Shown here: one piece after another, positions 33,020 through 41,909 of the stretch
How the letters are laid out: each line of letters starts with the position of its first letter
Numbering within the stretch: the first letter of the stretch is position 1
Assembly: GCF_001625365.1 (NCBI RefSeq)
Contig: NZ_LJJF01000001.1
Coordinates: 1,302,001 to 1,366,000, forward strand
Length of the DNA stretch: 64,000 nucleotides
Source of the DNA: Streptomyces sp. MJM8645
Lineage (GTDB): Bacteria > Actinomycetota > Actinomycetes > Streptomycetales > Streptomycetaceae
Direction: 5' to 3'
Program-made: the position numbers and the translations under genes
Notes under the pieces: model-generated
Told to the model about the DNA's origin: nothing
Database searches by the model: none
The model's input: the letters and a program-made list of their open reading frames with translations, nothing else

Positions 33020-35668
33020 ATGGTCAGCAACGGTGGGCGAGGTTGGAAGGACGCCCGGGCCAAGGCCCGCGAGTTCCAGCGCTTTGATCACAATGTCCGG
33101 GATGTTCTCGCGCTGATCTACTACCTGATCGCGGCTCAAGACGGCGGCGCCGTGGACCAGATCTCCCTGCGGTCCGTCCGCTACCGCCTGGCCGATCCGC
33201 AGCACCTGCACCGAGACCTCGCCGAACTGCTGCCCGGCCCAGCACGTGAGGAGGACGGGACCAGGTCTGTCGAGACCGGCTTGGTCGACCTGACGCAGGC
33301 ACGGCTGGCCGAGCACGGCCAGGACTACGGCCCGTTCACCGGCCCGCCCCCCGTGGAGGGGACGATCTGGAGGCTCTGGCACGCGCTGAACGCCCAGCAC
33401 GGCGTGCCGCTGGAGGACACTCTGCCGTCCGACATGGTTACCGAGGACGCGTCCGGCAGGTACCGGTCGAGCGGGATGTCGGTCTTCGAGCACGCCGTAC
33501 GCGAGCTGACCGGCCAAGTCGACCAGCTTCTCCTGCCGGCCAGCGGAGCGTTGAACCTGCGGGCCCACGTCAAGGTCACCGGCGGCCTCCACGCCGGACG
33601 GACCGGCCGCCTGCGCGCGGTCACCTGGGGCACTAACGACGAGCAGCGCACCTGCACCGACACCCCCGCCCTCCTCCGGGTCGACTTCGACGACCGCCAC
33701 GAGAGTGCCAACATCGCCCCCGGAGACGTGGAGAAGCTGCCCGAGTGGGACCGCCGGTTCGTCGTCGTCCACGCGGGCGAGCCGCTGCCCACCGAGTGGG
33801 CTGCCGCCGTGCTTCTGGCCGCCGCCGGTCCGTCCACAGACTGGCACGACGAAGCGACGGAACGCCTTCGACAGTGGCAGGGCGACGGACGCATGGTCGC
33901 CCTCCTCGCCCGGCCTCGCCACGGCCAAGCGCTGAGCGCCGAGGAAGAGCGGTGGGTTGAGTCGGTCGCTGGCTGGGCCGACGAGATCATCGCCCTCGAA
34001 CCCGACGACCGTTCCTCCCTGCCTCGGCTCACGCCCGACCAGCCAGCCGACGCCCTCCACCACCCTGCGTGCTTGACCCTCGCCGCCGCCCCCGGACGCG
34101 CGCCGGCTCACGAGGATGCACCCTCCTGGGCCCGGACCCACCGCGTCGCCGTTGCGCCCACGATCGCCGGGGCGGTCGAGGCCGCGCTGAGCCGGATCGG
34201 CCGAGGACACCAACGGGCCGCCGGGCATCGCCAGGTGCCGCTTCTCGTCGCCCGCTCCGCGGCGTTCATCGGCTGGTCCGTGGAACAGCTGACGGCCGGC
34301 ACGGTGCTGGAGGACGCCCGGGTGGAGTGGGTGTCCCGCGAGGAGGATGCCCGTGAGCCGATTTCCTGGTGGATCCTGCGCGCCCTCCTCCGGCACCAGG
34401 ACCTCTCTCGCAGCGAGGAGACCGTGCTCGCGCACCCGGGCCTGCTGAGCGTGGTCGTCTATCACCCGCGGGAGCCGTGGACGGACACCGAGGTCGTCCT
34501 CCTCCCCAGCCCCGCCGCCGCACGGGGGAAAACGCGCGAGTTCCTGCGCCTTCCCACCGTCATCAACAACCTGCGCGCCGGCGGAGGCAACACCGACCGC
34601 GCCTGGTCGTTCCTCGTGGAAGGGCTCAACCTGTTCTTCGACTCCGATCGCCTACACAGGAGCGCGTTGCGCAACGACAGCCAGCTCACCTCGGCCCACC
34701 GCAGCGTCGTCCCCGTCGCGTTGACCGACGGGGAGTTCGACGACCTCCAGGACCGACTGGAGCTGAGCCCACCCGGCGCGCCCGAGGTGCACCGGGTGGC
34801 TGACCTCATGGCGAACCCGGTCTGCGACTGGGCGACCCTGGGCGCCATCACCACCGCTGTGCAGCCCAACCCGCCGGCCGCGTCCCTTGACCCGTGGGCT
34901 GCACGTCAGAGGATGCTGCAGTGGCGCGAGGCCGTTCGCCGGACCGCCACCCTCGCTCTCCACCACGAGGGATCGGACGATGCCGCGGACTCTTCCGGCG
35001 TCCGGGACGTCATCACGCTGATCCTCTATGCCCTCCACCTGCGCGAACGACAGCCGGTTGCCGATGTGTCGTGGTGGACCGCGCTGTTCCACCTCCAGGA
35101 CGACCAGCACGTTATCGACTTGGTGGAGCAAACGCTCCAGGACACCGGCCACGACGTGATCCCACGACTCAGCTTCAGGTCGCCCGACCAGAGAAGAGCC
35201 GACCCCATCGCCCGGCGGTGGGAGCGGCTGAACCGCACACGGAACACGAGCCACCCGCAGGACCCGCCTGCGGCCGGACCACACGACGGCCCCACTCACA
35301 GGCCCGATTCCGGACCCGACGTGCAGGGCAGCCGCCACGGCAACCGGCCCGGCCCGATCATCAAGGCCTGCGTCCCTCGCGCCGCCGCCGCCGTCCACGC
35401 CGTCCTGGAGGGCGGTTTCACCGAACATCAGCGCATCCGCGTCACGGCCGGCCCGTACGAAGGCCGGGCCGGCTTCGTACGGCGCCCCGCCTGGAGGCTG
35501 GACCGCGAGACCTTTCAGATCGTGGTGCCCCCCGCCGCATACGTCATCGACCTCGACGGCCTCGACGGCGCGGTGGAGATCGACGCCGGCCAGCTCACCG
35601 GACACGGCCGACCCGGCTCCCCACCTGCAACCCCGAACGCCCCGGATGCCGACCCGACGACGCGATAG
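33020..35668 (+). CDS. Large protein with deoxyribosyltransferase/TIR-like segment and two KOW-like motifs
   Basis: An 882-residue protein with no full-length match that I recognise. Residues 1-120 are helical. A KOW/SH3-like motif covers about 180-240 (HVKVTGGLHAGRTGRLRAV). Residues about 245-345 follow the pattern of nucleoside deoxyribosyltransferase-like folds (AAVLLAAAGPSTDWHDEATE then MVALLARPRHG and WADEIIALEP), related to TIR NADases. A middle region of about 230 residues is followed by helices with HxxDD-like surfaces, a Pro-rich linker, and a second KOW-like motif near 815 (RIRVTAGPYEGRAGFVRR). It lies in a defence island next to a HEPN-like gene. Domain calls other than KOW are tentative. 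Confidence 0.5.
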   Translation: MVSNGGRGWKDARAKAREFQRFDHNVRDVLALIYYLIAAQDGGAVDQISLRSVRYRLADPQHLHRDLAELLPGPAREEDGTRSVETGLVDLTQARLAEHGQDYGPFTGPPPVEGTIWRLWHALNAQHGVPLEDTLPSDMVTEDASGRYRSSGMSVFEHAVRELTGQVDQLLLPASGALNLRAHVKVTGGLHAGRTGRLRAVTWGTNDEQRTCTDTPALLRVDFDDRHESANIAPGDVEKLPEWDRRFVVVHAGEPLPTEWAAAVLLAAAGPSTDWHDEATERLRQWQGDGRMVALLARPRHGQALSAEEERWVESVAGWADEIIALEPDDRSSLPRLTPDQPADALHHPACLTLAAAPGRAPAHEDAPSWARTHRVAVAPTIAGAVEAALSRIGRGHQRAAGHRQVPLLVARSAAFIGWSVEQLTAGTVLEDARVEWVSREEDAREPISWWILRALLRHQDLSRSEETVLAHPGLLSVVVYHPREPWTDTEVVLLPSPAAARGKTREFLRLPTVINNLRAGGGNTDRAWSFLVEGLNLFFDSDRLHRSALRNDSQLTSAHRSVVPVALTDGEFDDLQDRLELSPPGAPEVHRVADLMANPVCDWATLGAITTAVQPNPPAASLDPWAARQRMLQWREAVRRTATLALHHEGSDDAADSSGVRDVITLILYALHLRERQPVADVSWWTALFHLQDDQHVIDLVEQTLQDTGHDVIPRLSFRSPDQRRADPIARRWERLNRTRNTSHPQDPPAAGPHDGPTHRPDSGPDVQGSRHGNRPGPIIKACVPRAAAAVHAVLEGGFTEHQRIRVTAGPYEGRAGFVRRPAWRLDRETFQIVVPPAAYVIDLDGLDGAVEIDAGQLTGHGRPGSPPATPNAPDADPTTR

Positions 35669-35788
35669 GGTCAGGCTTCGGCGTTGGCCCCAACCTGGCC
35701 CGCCGGACGCCGCTCTCCAAGGTCGCCGGCTCCCAGCAGCTCGGCCGGACATCACGGCGCCACCGAAGGGGTACGGGAGGGAAACTCG

Positions 35789-36661
35789 GTGAACGATCTG
35801 ATGGGCAAGCTGCCCCGTCCGCTGGTTGAGCGGATGGGCCGGATGAGCGGCATGGCGCTGCGCGGCATCATCGCCCTGGTCGACGAGCAGCCCGACACCT
35901 TCGCCGCTCTGGTGGAGCGGATCGGCACCTGGGACGACGATCCGGGGCGCACGGCGTACCCGCGGCCCCGTTACCAGTTCGCTGTCACGGAGGTGCTGCG
36001 GATCGTCAACGACGCCTTCACCGCCATCGAGGAGGTCGGCCCGCTGCCCAACGAGGCCGTGGTGGATGGCGCCCGCCCGTTGATCGAACGGTTCGCCCCT
36101 GCGGAGTACCGCGACGCCGCTCTGGAGAAGCTGGCGGCCTTGCCGCCAGGCAGTGAGCCGATGAACCTCTCCGGCGGCGAGGAAGCCGGGGCCATCGACT
36201 ACGTCATCGCCGCGACGGCAGCCGCGTGGCTGATTGGTGGCGCCAGCGGGCGCATGGCGATGCAGCAGTCTGTGCGGCTGACCCTGCTCAAGCAGGTGCG
36301 CTACGCCGAGAGCACGGCCTCCGGCGCCCCGGAGCGCGAGCAGGTCAACGAGATCAGCGACGCCGACGCGTTTGCCCTGCTCGCGGACCTGTACGACGAG
36401 GAGTACATCCGGCTGATCCCCGGCCCCCGTGATCGGGGCCCCTGGGAGTGGGACATGCTGGCCGTACTCAAGACGCACCTGTTGGAGACGCCCGCCGACG
36501 CCACTACCCCGGAGCAGGCCGAAGAACTCAAGGCCAAGCTCCTCACTGTGCTGCAGGCTGCCACGGCCACGCTCACCAAGGCGACAAAGCCCTCGGTACG
36601 CACGGTCGGCAAGCGAGCCCAGCCCAAGCGCCAGCCGAAGCGCCAGCGGAAGGGCAAGTAG
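35789..36661 (+). CDS. Hypothetical protein with basic C-terminal tail
   Basis: GTG 35789 follows GGGAGG and gives 290 residues. The body is helical (LVERMGRMSGMALRGIIALV near residue 12, AIDYVIAATAAAWLIGGASG near 130). Two hydrophobic stretches could be buried helices rather than membrane segments. The last 30 residues are strongly basic (KPSVRTVGKRAQPKRQ and KRQRKGK), suggesting nucleic-acid binding. I do not recognise the family. It sits 120 nt after the 882-residue protein, in the same direction, and ends before a composite hairpin, so it probably closes the island. Confidence 0.55.
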   Translation: MNDLMGKLPRPLVERMGRMSGMALRGIIALVDEQPDTFAALVERIGTWDDDPGRTAYPRPRYQFAVTEVLRIVNDAFTAIEEVGPLPNEAVVDGARPLIERFAPAEYRDAALEKLAALPPGSEPMNLSGGEEAGAIDYVIAATAAAWLIGGASGRMAMQQSVRLTLLKQVRYAESTASGAPEREQVNEISDADAFALLADLYDEEYIRLIPGPRDRGPWEWDMLAVLKTHLLETPADATTPEQAEELKAKLLTVLQAATATLTKATKPSVRTVGKRAQPKRQPKRQRKGK

Positions 36662-36704
36662 TAGGCGGCGGCTCCGGGTTGGCCGGACGCCGGCGGCAGG
36701 GCCT

Positions 36705-36753
36705 CCGCCCGCCGTAGCGGGTGGCCCATCTCATTGGGCCCTCGGGCGGGCGG
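36705..36753. terminator. Composite hairpin
   Basis: Outer stem CCGCCCGCC (36705-36713) with GGCGGGCGG (36745-36753) encloses an inner hairpin GGCCCA (36723-36728)/TGGGCC (36735-36740) with a 6-nt loop. It follows the basic-tail gene. Confidence 0.55.
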
Positions 36754-36800
36754 CGGAAATCCCGTTGCCCGCTCGGGCCTGCTACCGCTTCCATGACCCA

Positions 36801-37556
36801 ATGGAGACGACAACTCCCTTGGCCGTCAGCGCCTTTTGCCGTGACGGCTACTGCGTTCTGCCCGATGTCCTCACCGCCGAGCAGGTGAACCACTGGCGTT
36901 CGGCACTCGCGCGGCACATTACGGCCCAGCCGCCCGAGCCCGGCCGCACCGGCCCGTACTTCCTGTGGCAAGCCCTCGCCGACCACGCCGACCTGCGCGT
37001 CCTCTACGAGGAGAGCGGTATCGGCGACACCGTCCGCGCGTTTCTGCGGCCCGACCTCGCCTTGCCGACCCCGGAGGTCGCGCAGCTGGCGCTCACCCTG
37101 CCACCGCACCTGCACCGCCCCGGCGCCCCGCACATCGACGGCCTCACCCCCACCGAGGACGACGGCCGCCCCGGCACCTTCACTGTCCTGGCCGGCCTCC
37201 TACTCACTGACCAGCGCCAGCACGACCGCGGCAACCTCTGGGTGTGGCCGGGTACGCACCTGACCACTGCAGCGTGGCTACGCCGCCACGGCGCGGACGC
37301 ACTGCGCGACGCCGCTCCCTACCCGCCCGTGGACCTGCCGGCCCCGCTCCAGGTGACCGGCGCGGCCGGGAGCCTGGTCCTCGTCCACTACCTGCTCGCC
37401 CACAACATCGGCGGCCACTTCGGCACCGCCGATGACGAACGCCGCGAGACCGTGTACTTCCGGCTGCGCACCGACAGTCACCGCGGACGGTGGCGCGAGG
37501 CCGTCACCAACCCACTGCTGGAATTCACCCAGGACGTACCGGTCCTTGGCAGCTGA
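36801..37556 (+). CDS. Phytanoyl-CoA dioxygenase (PhyH)-type Fe(II)/2-oxoglutarate oxygenase
   Basis: The 251-residue protein begins AVSAFCRDGYCVLPDVLTAE, the PhyH-family start. The iron site is visible as H-I-D in GAPHIDGLT near residue 112, with the distal His in HYLLAHNIGGH near 198 and an Arg in ETVYFRLRTD near 218 that would bind 2-oxoglutarate. RGNLWVWPGTH near 145 is the conserved strand. Such enzymes hydroxylate small molecules, often in secondary metabolism; substrate unknown. ATG 36801 has a weak ribosome binding site. It stands alone and ends at a strong hairpin. Confidence 0.85.
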   Translation: METTTPLAVSAFCRDGYCVLPDVLTAEQVNHWRSALARHITAQPPEPGRTGPYFLWQALADHADLRVLYEESGIGDTVRAFLRPDLALPTPEVAQLALTLPPHLHRPGAPHIDGLTPTEDDGRPGTFTVLAGLLLTDQRQHDRGNLWVWPGTHLTTAAWLRRHGADALRDAAPYPPVDLPAPLQVTGAAGSLVLVHYLLAHNIGGHFGTADDERRETVYFRLRTDSHRGRWREAVTNPLLEFTQDVPVLGS

Positions 37557-37593
37557 CTTTCAGCAGCGCTCAGCGGTGAAGCCATCAACCACG

Positions 37594-37622
37594 TGCGGAC
37601 GGCGGCCTGGCCGCCGTCCGCA
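37594..37622. terminator. Strong hairpin after the PhyH gene
   Basis: Perfect 14-bp stem (37594-37607 with 37609-37622) around a single T, 38 nt after the stop. Between 37623 and 37976 I see no gene, repeat or RNA; open frames there lack codon character. Confidence 0.75.
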
Positions 37623-37976
37623 TACGGCTTCCACGGCCGTAGGCCGGCGCCATCGCCTTGATCACGTACGTGCCGCTACGCGACCAAGTCTCCCGGGCGG
37701 TGGACGCAGCCCAGCGCCGCGCACCGGGCGCCCCAGGCTCCCGCATTCCGGTGGCAGCCATCTGCCGGCGTAGGTCCCAGCAGGCGTTGAGACTCGGGAA
37801 GACAGCTGGCGGTGGACGCAGCGCTGGGGATATTGGTCAAGACCAGTTGACTGACTCGACGTCAGATAAGTCAGCAACAGGTCAGCATCGATCCGATTAG
37901 ACCCTGCCAAACGTGGCCAAACACGAGAATCGGCGAGCCCTCATTTCGAACCCCCCGAGCCGCCGGCACGACGCTG

Positions 37977-38010
37977 GGGCGCGCCTCACGCCAGGGCCTG
38001 AGGCGCGCCC
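37977..38010. terminator. Hairpin downstream of the pirin gene
   Basis: Perfect 12-bp stem GGGCGCGCCTCA (37977-37988) with its complement (37999-38010) and a 10-nt loop, 56 nt beyond the 3' end of the minus-strand pirin gene. Confidence 0.65.
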
Positions 38011-38066
38011 GGAGTGCACCGGCCAGCAAGCACCAGACACAATCCCGCAAGCGACGTTTCCACAGG

Positions 38067-39026
38067 TCAGCGCATTCGTCCGCGCGCCTTCAGCGGGATC
38101 GACGGGAGCTCTGGGGCCCGCAGCCGGGCGCCGTCGTAGCCATGAACTTCACCGAATCGCGAGCTCTTCTCCCAGTCGTTTCGTGCCTGTACGATCTCCT
38201 CACCGGATCGGCCGATGAAGTTCCACCACATGAGGATCTGCTCGTCGAAGGGTTCGCCGCCGAGGAGGAGGACGGCGGCGTCGGTGCGGGCGTGGAGGGG
38301 GAGTTCGGGGCGGCCGCAGCCGAGGTAGAGCATGGAGCCGGGTTCGACGCGGACGCCGTCGACGTCGACGCTGCCGGACATGGAGAGGACGGCGTACTCG
38401 AAGTCGGGGACGAGCGGGAGCTTGAGGTCGGCGCCCTCGGTGAGGGCGAGGTCGGCGCCGACGAGGGGGGTGTAGGCGGTGCCGGGCGAGGTGGCGGTGT
38501 CGAGGGTGCCGAGGATGACGGTGCCGTGCAGGCCGGGGGCGGTGACGACGGGCAGGTCGGCGTGGTGCTCGAAGGTGGGGGCGGTGTGCCGGTGGGCGTC
38601 CGGGAGGGCGACCCAGAGCTGGGCGCCGTGCAGGTAGCGGGCGTGCGGGCGCGGGGATTCCTCGGAGTGGGAGATCGCCCGGCCGGAGGTCATCAGGCCC
38701 AGTTCGTACGGGCGGACGGTCTGGAGGCTGCCGAGGCTGTCGCGGTGCAGCACTTCGCCCTGGTGGAGCCAGCTGACCGTCTGGAGGCCCATGTGGGGGT
38801 GGGGCGGGACCTGCATGCCGGGTTCGTCGGCGATGTCATCGGGTCCGTAGTGGTCGACGAAGCACCAGGCGCCGACCATCCGGCGGCCCAGGCTGGGGAG
38901 CAGGCGGCGGACCATCGTGCTCTCGCCGAGCTGGACCTGACGTCCGGTCAGCAGGTCCTTGACCGGTCCGGTGTCGGCCTCGCGGCCACAGGTGGTCGGG
39001 GAGGGCTTGCGGTCGAGGTTGCTCAT
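38067..39026 (-). CDS. Pirin family protein
   Basis: The 319-residue bicupin has the pirin signature: LGESTMVRRLLPSLGRRMVG near residue 33, FVDHYGPDD near 57, PPHPHMGLQTVSWLHQGEVL near 75 (His ligands of the N-terminal cupin) and ELPLHARTDAAVLLLGGEPF in the C-terminal cupin. Pirins bind iron and act as quercetinases or as redox or metabolic regulators. ATG 39026 was chosen because the upstream 17 codons lack conservation. It is transcribed alone towards the hairpin at 37977-38010. Family assignment is certain, function in this host is not. Confidence 0.9.
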   Translation of the reverse strand: MSNLDRKPSPTTCGREADTGPVKDLLTGRQVQLGESTMVRRLLPSLGRRMVGAWCFVDHYGPDDIADEPGMQVPPHPHMGLQTVSWLHQGEVLHRDSLGSLQTVRPYELGLMTSGRAISHSEESPRPHARYLHGAQLWVALPDAHRHTAPTFEHHADLPVVTAPGLHGTVILGTLDTATSPGTAYTPLVGADLALTEGADLKLPLVPDFEYAVLSMSGSVDVDGVRVEPGSMLYLGCGRPELPLHARTDAAVLLLGGEPFDEQILMWWNFIGRSGEEIVQARNDWEKSSRFGEVHGYDGARLRAPELPSIPLKARGRMR

Positions 39027-39194
39027 GTGCGGTTCCACCACCGTGCGGAGAGGGGCCGGGCGAGGGGCGTTCGCCAACGATCATCCCTGACGGCCGGTGG
39101 ATCCTCCACCCCTCCCCGGGCCGGGCCCCGGAACGCCGCCCCTGGACGACGGCTGGCCCGGGCCCCTGAACACCGCTCCGCCCGGACTCAGGGC

Positions 39195-39878
39195 TCAGTG
39201 CCCGCAGGCCCACCAGGCGTCCGCCGAGGCCTTGGTCGCGAGCTCCCGCAGCTTGCGCACGGCCTCGGCCGGGTCCTCGGCCCCGTACACCGCCGAGCCG
39301 GCCACGAACACGTCGGCGCCGGCCTCGGCGCAGCGCTCGATGGTGCCGGCGGAGACGCCGCCGTCGACCTGGAGCCACAGTTCCAGGTCGTGCTTGGCGA
39401 TCAGCTCCCGGGTGCGGCGGATCTTCGGCAGCATGATGTCGAGGAACGCCTGGCCGCCGAAGCCGGGCTCGACGGTCATGATCAGCAGCATGTCGAGTTC
39501 GGGCAGCAGGTCCTCGTACGGCTCGATGGGCGTGCCCGGCTTGAGGGCCATGGAGGCGCGGGCGCCCTTGGCGCGGATCTCACGGGCGAGGCGGACGGGC
39601 GCGGCGGCGGCCTCGACGTGGAAGGTGACGGAGCCGGCGCCGGCCTCGACGAACTGGGGGGCCCAGCGGTCCGGGTCCTCGATCATCAGGTGGCAGTCGA
39701 GCGGGGTGTCGGTGGCGCGGGCGAGCGACTCGACGATCGGGACGCCCAGGGTGAGGTTGGGGACGAAGTGGTTGTCCATCACGTCGACGTGCAGCCAGTC
39801 CGAGCCCCTGACGGCCTCGGCCTCGTCGGCGAGCCGGGCGAAGTCCGCGGACAGGATGCTGGGGTTGATCTGCGCCAT
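39195..39878 (-). CDS. rpe: Ribulose-phosphate 3-epimerase
   Basis: The 227-residue TIM-barrel protein starts [20 protein letters not shown] and contains [17 protein letters not shown] (residues about 32-47, metal-binding His and Asp), [12 protein letters not shown] near 68, [11 protein letters not shown] near 140 and [11 protein letters not shown] near 175. These are the complete catalytic set of Rpe, which interconverts ribulose 5-phosphate and xylulose 5-phosphate in the pentose phosphate pathway. Length is normal for the family. It is a core housekeeping gene, which suggests that the chromosome backbone resumes here after the accessory region. Confidence 0.95.
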   Translation of the reverse strand: MAQINPSILSADFARLADEAEAVRGSDWLHVDVMDNHFVPNLTLGVPIVESLARATDTPLDCHLMIEDPDRWAPQFVEAGAGSVTFHVEAAAAPVRLAREIRAKGARASMALKPGTPIEPYEDLLPELDMLLIMTVEPGFGGQAFLDIMLPKIRRTRELIAKHDLELWLQVDGGVSAGTIERCAEAGADVFVAGSAVYGAEDPAEAVRKLRELATKASADAWWACGH

Positions 39879-40142
39879 TACCGACTACCTTCACACGAGG
39901 GTTCACACGAGGGCTGCGGCGTCCCGGGAGCGGGCACCTCGTCCCATCATCTCGCGCCGACGCCCGGCCGGGTGCACACCGGGACCTCCCCGTGACCGTC
40001 ATCACACCCGGTCCGGGATTACCGTGGCCGCCGCCGTGGTCATCAGCACTGAAGCGGCCCGCGCGCGCCCGGTCCGTCGGCGCCCGCCGAGCCGCCCCGT
40101 CCGGCCGGGTTCGCCCCGCCCCTCTCCGAGGAAGGTCCTTCG

Positions 40143-40994
40143 ATGGCCGATCTCGTCCACCCCGCCCGTGCACTGTGGTGGCTCTTCGAACCGGTGCACG
40201 CCGTCACCTACTTCCTGCCCGAGAGCCGCGAGGCCTACGAGGCGGCCGGGCTGCACGGCGGCTGGCGCGGCTACTTCGCCAGCCGGTCGGCGCCGCTGGG
40301 CGCGGTGGACGCGCCGCCGGTGATCGCCGCGTTCTTCAGCTTCTCCCCGGCGATGGTCGAGCGCGCGCTGCCGGAGGTGTGGACGCACGCCAGCCCGGAG
40401 GAGGCGCTGGCCGCCCGGTTGAAGGGCTCGGCGGCGGCGCTGGCCCGGCTGCTGGAGCACGTGGACCCGGCGCAGGTCGAACTGGCGGTGGAGGCCCTGG
40501 AGCGGGCCGCGGGCCGGCTCGACTGCGTCGGCCGGGTGCTGGCCGCCGCCAATGCCGCGCTGCCCCGCCCCTCCGGCCTGTACGAACGGCTGTGGCAGGC
40601 CGCCACGGTGATGCGCGAGCACCGCGGGGACGGCCACGTGGCGGCGCTGGTGGCGGCCGGACTGGACGGGTGCGAGGCGCTGGTGGTCCGGTGCGCGATG
40701 GACGTCCGGCGCGAGATGCTCCAGCCGATGCGCGGCTGGACGGACGAGGAGTGGGACGCGGCCGCGGCGCGCCTGGTCGATCGGGGCTGGCTGACCACGG
40801 CGGGCTCGGTGACCGAACTCGGCCGGATCCGGCACCAGTCCCTGGAGGCCGCCACCGACCTGGCCGCCGCGCGGGTCTGGGAGGACTACCCGCGCGCCGA
40901 ACTCGACCGACTGGCCGCCGCGTTGAAGCCGATATCGGCGCTCTGTCGCAGCCAACTCCCGGTCAACCCGGCCGGGCTGCCGGACAACCCCTGA
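40143..40994 (+). CDS. SCO6745-like/SalK family protein
   Basis: The 283-residue protein begins ALWWLFEPVHAVTYFLPESR and continues GWRGYFASRSAPLGAVDAPP, the signature of the SCO6745-like (SalK-type) family of streptomycetes. Its C-terminal half is a winged-helix-like region (RGWTDEEWDAAAARLVDRGW then SVTELGRIRH). No enzyme activity is established for the family. ATG 40143 is preceded by GAGGAAGG. Its stop codon lies inside the first unit of an 11-bp tandem repeat. Confidence 0.7.
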   Translation: MADLVHPARALWWLFEPVHAVTYFLPESREAYEAAGLHGGWRGYFASRSAPLGAVDAPPVIAAFFSFSPAMVERALPEVWTHASPEEALAARLKGSAAALARLLEHVDPAQVELAVEALERAAGRLDCVGRVLAAANAALPRPSGLYERLWQAATVMREHRGDGHVAALVAAGLDGCEALVVRCAMDVRREMLQPMRGWTDEEWDAAAARLVDRGWLTTAGSVTELGRIRHQSLEAATDLAAARVWEDYPRAELDRLAAALKPISALCRSQLPVNPAGLPDNP

Positions 40995-41031
40995 TCAACC
41001 CCTGATCAGCCCCTGATCAGCCCCTGATCAG
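40988..41031. repeat. Four 11-bp tandem repeats, CCCCTGATCAG/A
   Basis: Four consecutive units starting at 40988, 40999, 41010 and 41021 (the first ends ..TCAA?, the rest CAA/CAG variants), then a truncated CCCCT. Each contains the palindrome TGATCA. The first unit includes the stop codon of the SCO6745-like gene. Confidence 0.8.
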
Positions 41032-41060
41032 CCCCTCGTGAGGTCCCGATCAGCAGCCGG

Positions 41061-41840
41061 TCAGCTCCCGACCGGTTGCTGGTCGGGAACCGATCGGGCG
41101 CCACCCGTGCCCGGCGGGCCGAGGACGATCCCCCGCCCGGCGTAGAAGCGCTCGAACGACCGCCACGGCACGTGCGCGAAGGACTGCGACTCTCCCGGGA
41201 ATCCGGACGGGTTGTGGATCACCACCGCTGTGTCCGTGGCGCCCACCACCAGCACCAGGTGTCCGCCCCGCCGCACCGGCGCCGGACCGGCCGGCTCCCG
41301 GATCGCGGGATGCACCGACACCATCACCAGCCGCCCGCCGGCCACCTCGGCCGCCAGCTCCGCGGGCGCCAACTCCCGCGCCTGCGCGGCCAGTCCCCAC
41401 CGCCGCCGGACGTAGTCGGCGAACGGCGTGTGGATCAGTCCGCGCAGGCTCTCGCCGTCCCGGACGTACGCCCCCGCCGCCACGCACTCCCCGGCCAGCG
41501 TGAGCGCCGGGGGCGCCAGGCCCCACCAGTGGTCGAGCGCCATCCGCAGGCAGGCCACCCCGCACAGCCGCCACGACCACCACGCGTACTCCTCCGGGGT
41601 GGCCGCACCGGACTGCCCCCACCGGGGGTCCTCGGCCGCGTCGACCTGTCCGTCGATGATCACCCGCACCAACTCGGCCGATTCCCACTGCGCGTGGTAC
41701 GGCACCTCGTGCACCACCGGCCCGCCCGCCGGTGCGCCCGTCGCTGCGCCCGCGTGTGCTCCGGCCGATGCGCCGGTCGGCGCGCCCGCCCGTACACCTC
41801 TCGGCGCGCCCGTCGGCATCCCGCCCTGCTCCTCCGCCAT
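41061..41840 (-). CDS. C39-like cysteine peptidase family protein
   Basis: In the 259-residue protein residues 1-45 are low-complexity, with repeated Gly-Ala-Pro/Thr units (GAPTGASAGAHAGAATGAPA). The peptidase-C39-like domain starts at VHEVPYHAQWESAELV near 47. The catalytic Cys is in SWRLCGVACLRMALDHWW near 90, and the His and following residue are in GGHLVLVVGA and VIHNPSGF near 205-220. Stand-alone members usually have unknown substrates and are unrelated to leader cleavage. No signal peptide. It lies 69 nt downstream of the DUF4188 gene on the same strand. Confidence 0.75.
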   Translation of the reverse strand: MAEEQGGMPTGAPRGVRAGAPTGASAGAHAGAATGAPAGGPVVHEVPYHAQWESAELVRVIIDGQVDAAEDPRWGQSGAATPEEYAWWSWRLCGVACLRMALDHWWGLAPPALTLAGECVAAGAYVRDGESLRGLIHTPFADYVRRRWGLAAQARELAPAELAAEVAGGRLVMVSVHPAIREPAGPAPVRRGGHLVLVVGATDTAVVIHNPSGFPGESQSFAHVPWRSFERFYAGRGIVLGPPGTGGARSVPDQQPVGS

Positions 41841-41909
41841 CCCCCGACGCTCTCACGCCGCGGCACCCGGGCCGACCCGCGACACTCCCTGAGCGCCCGG
41901 TGAGCACCC

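Noticed and set aside
37870..37980. Possible tRNA or att site (TTCGAACCCC-like string near 37946)
   Set aside because: No cloverleaf could be formed around it and no integrase is nearby.
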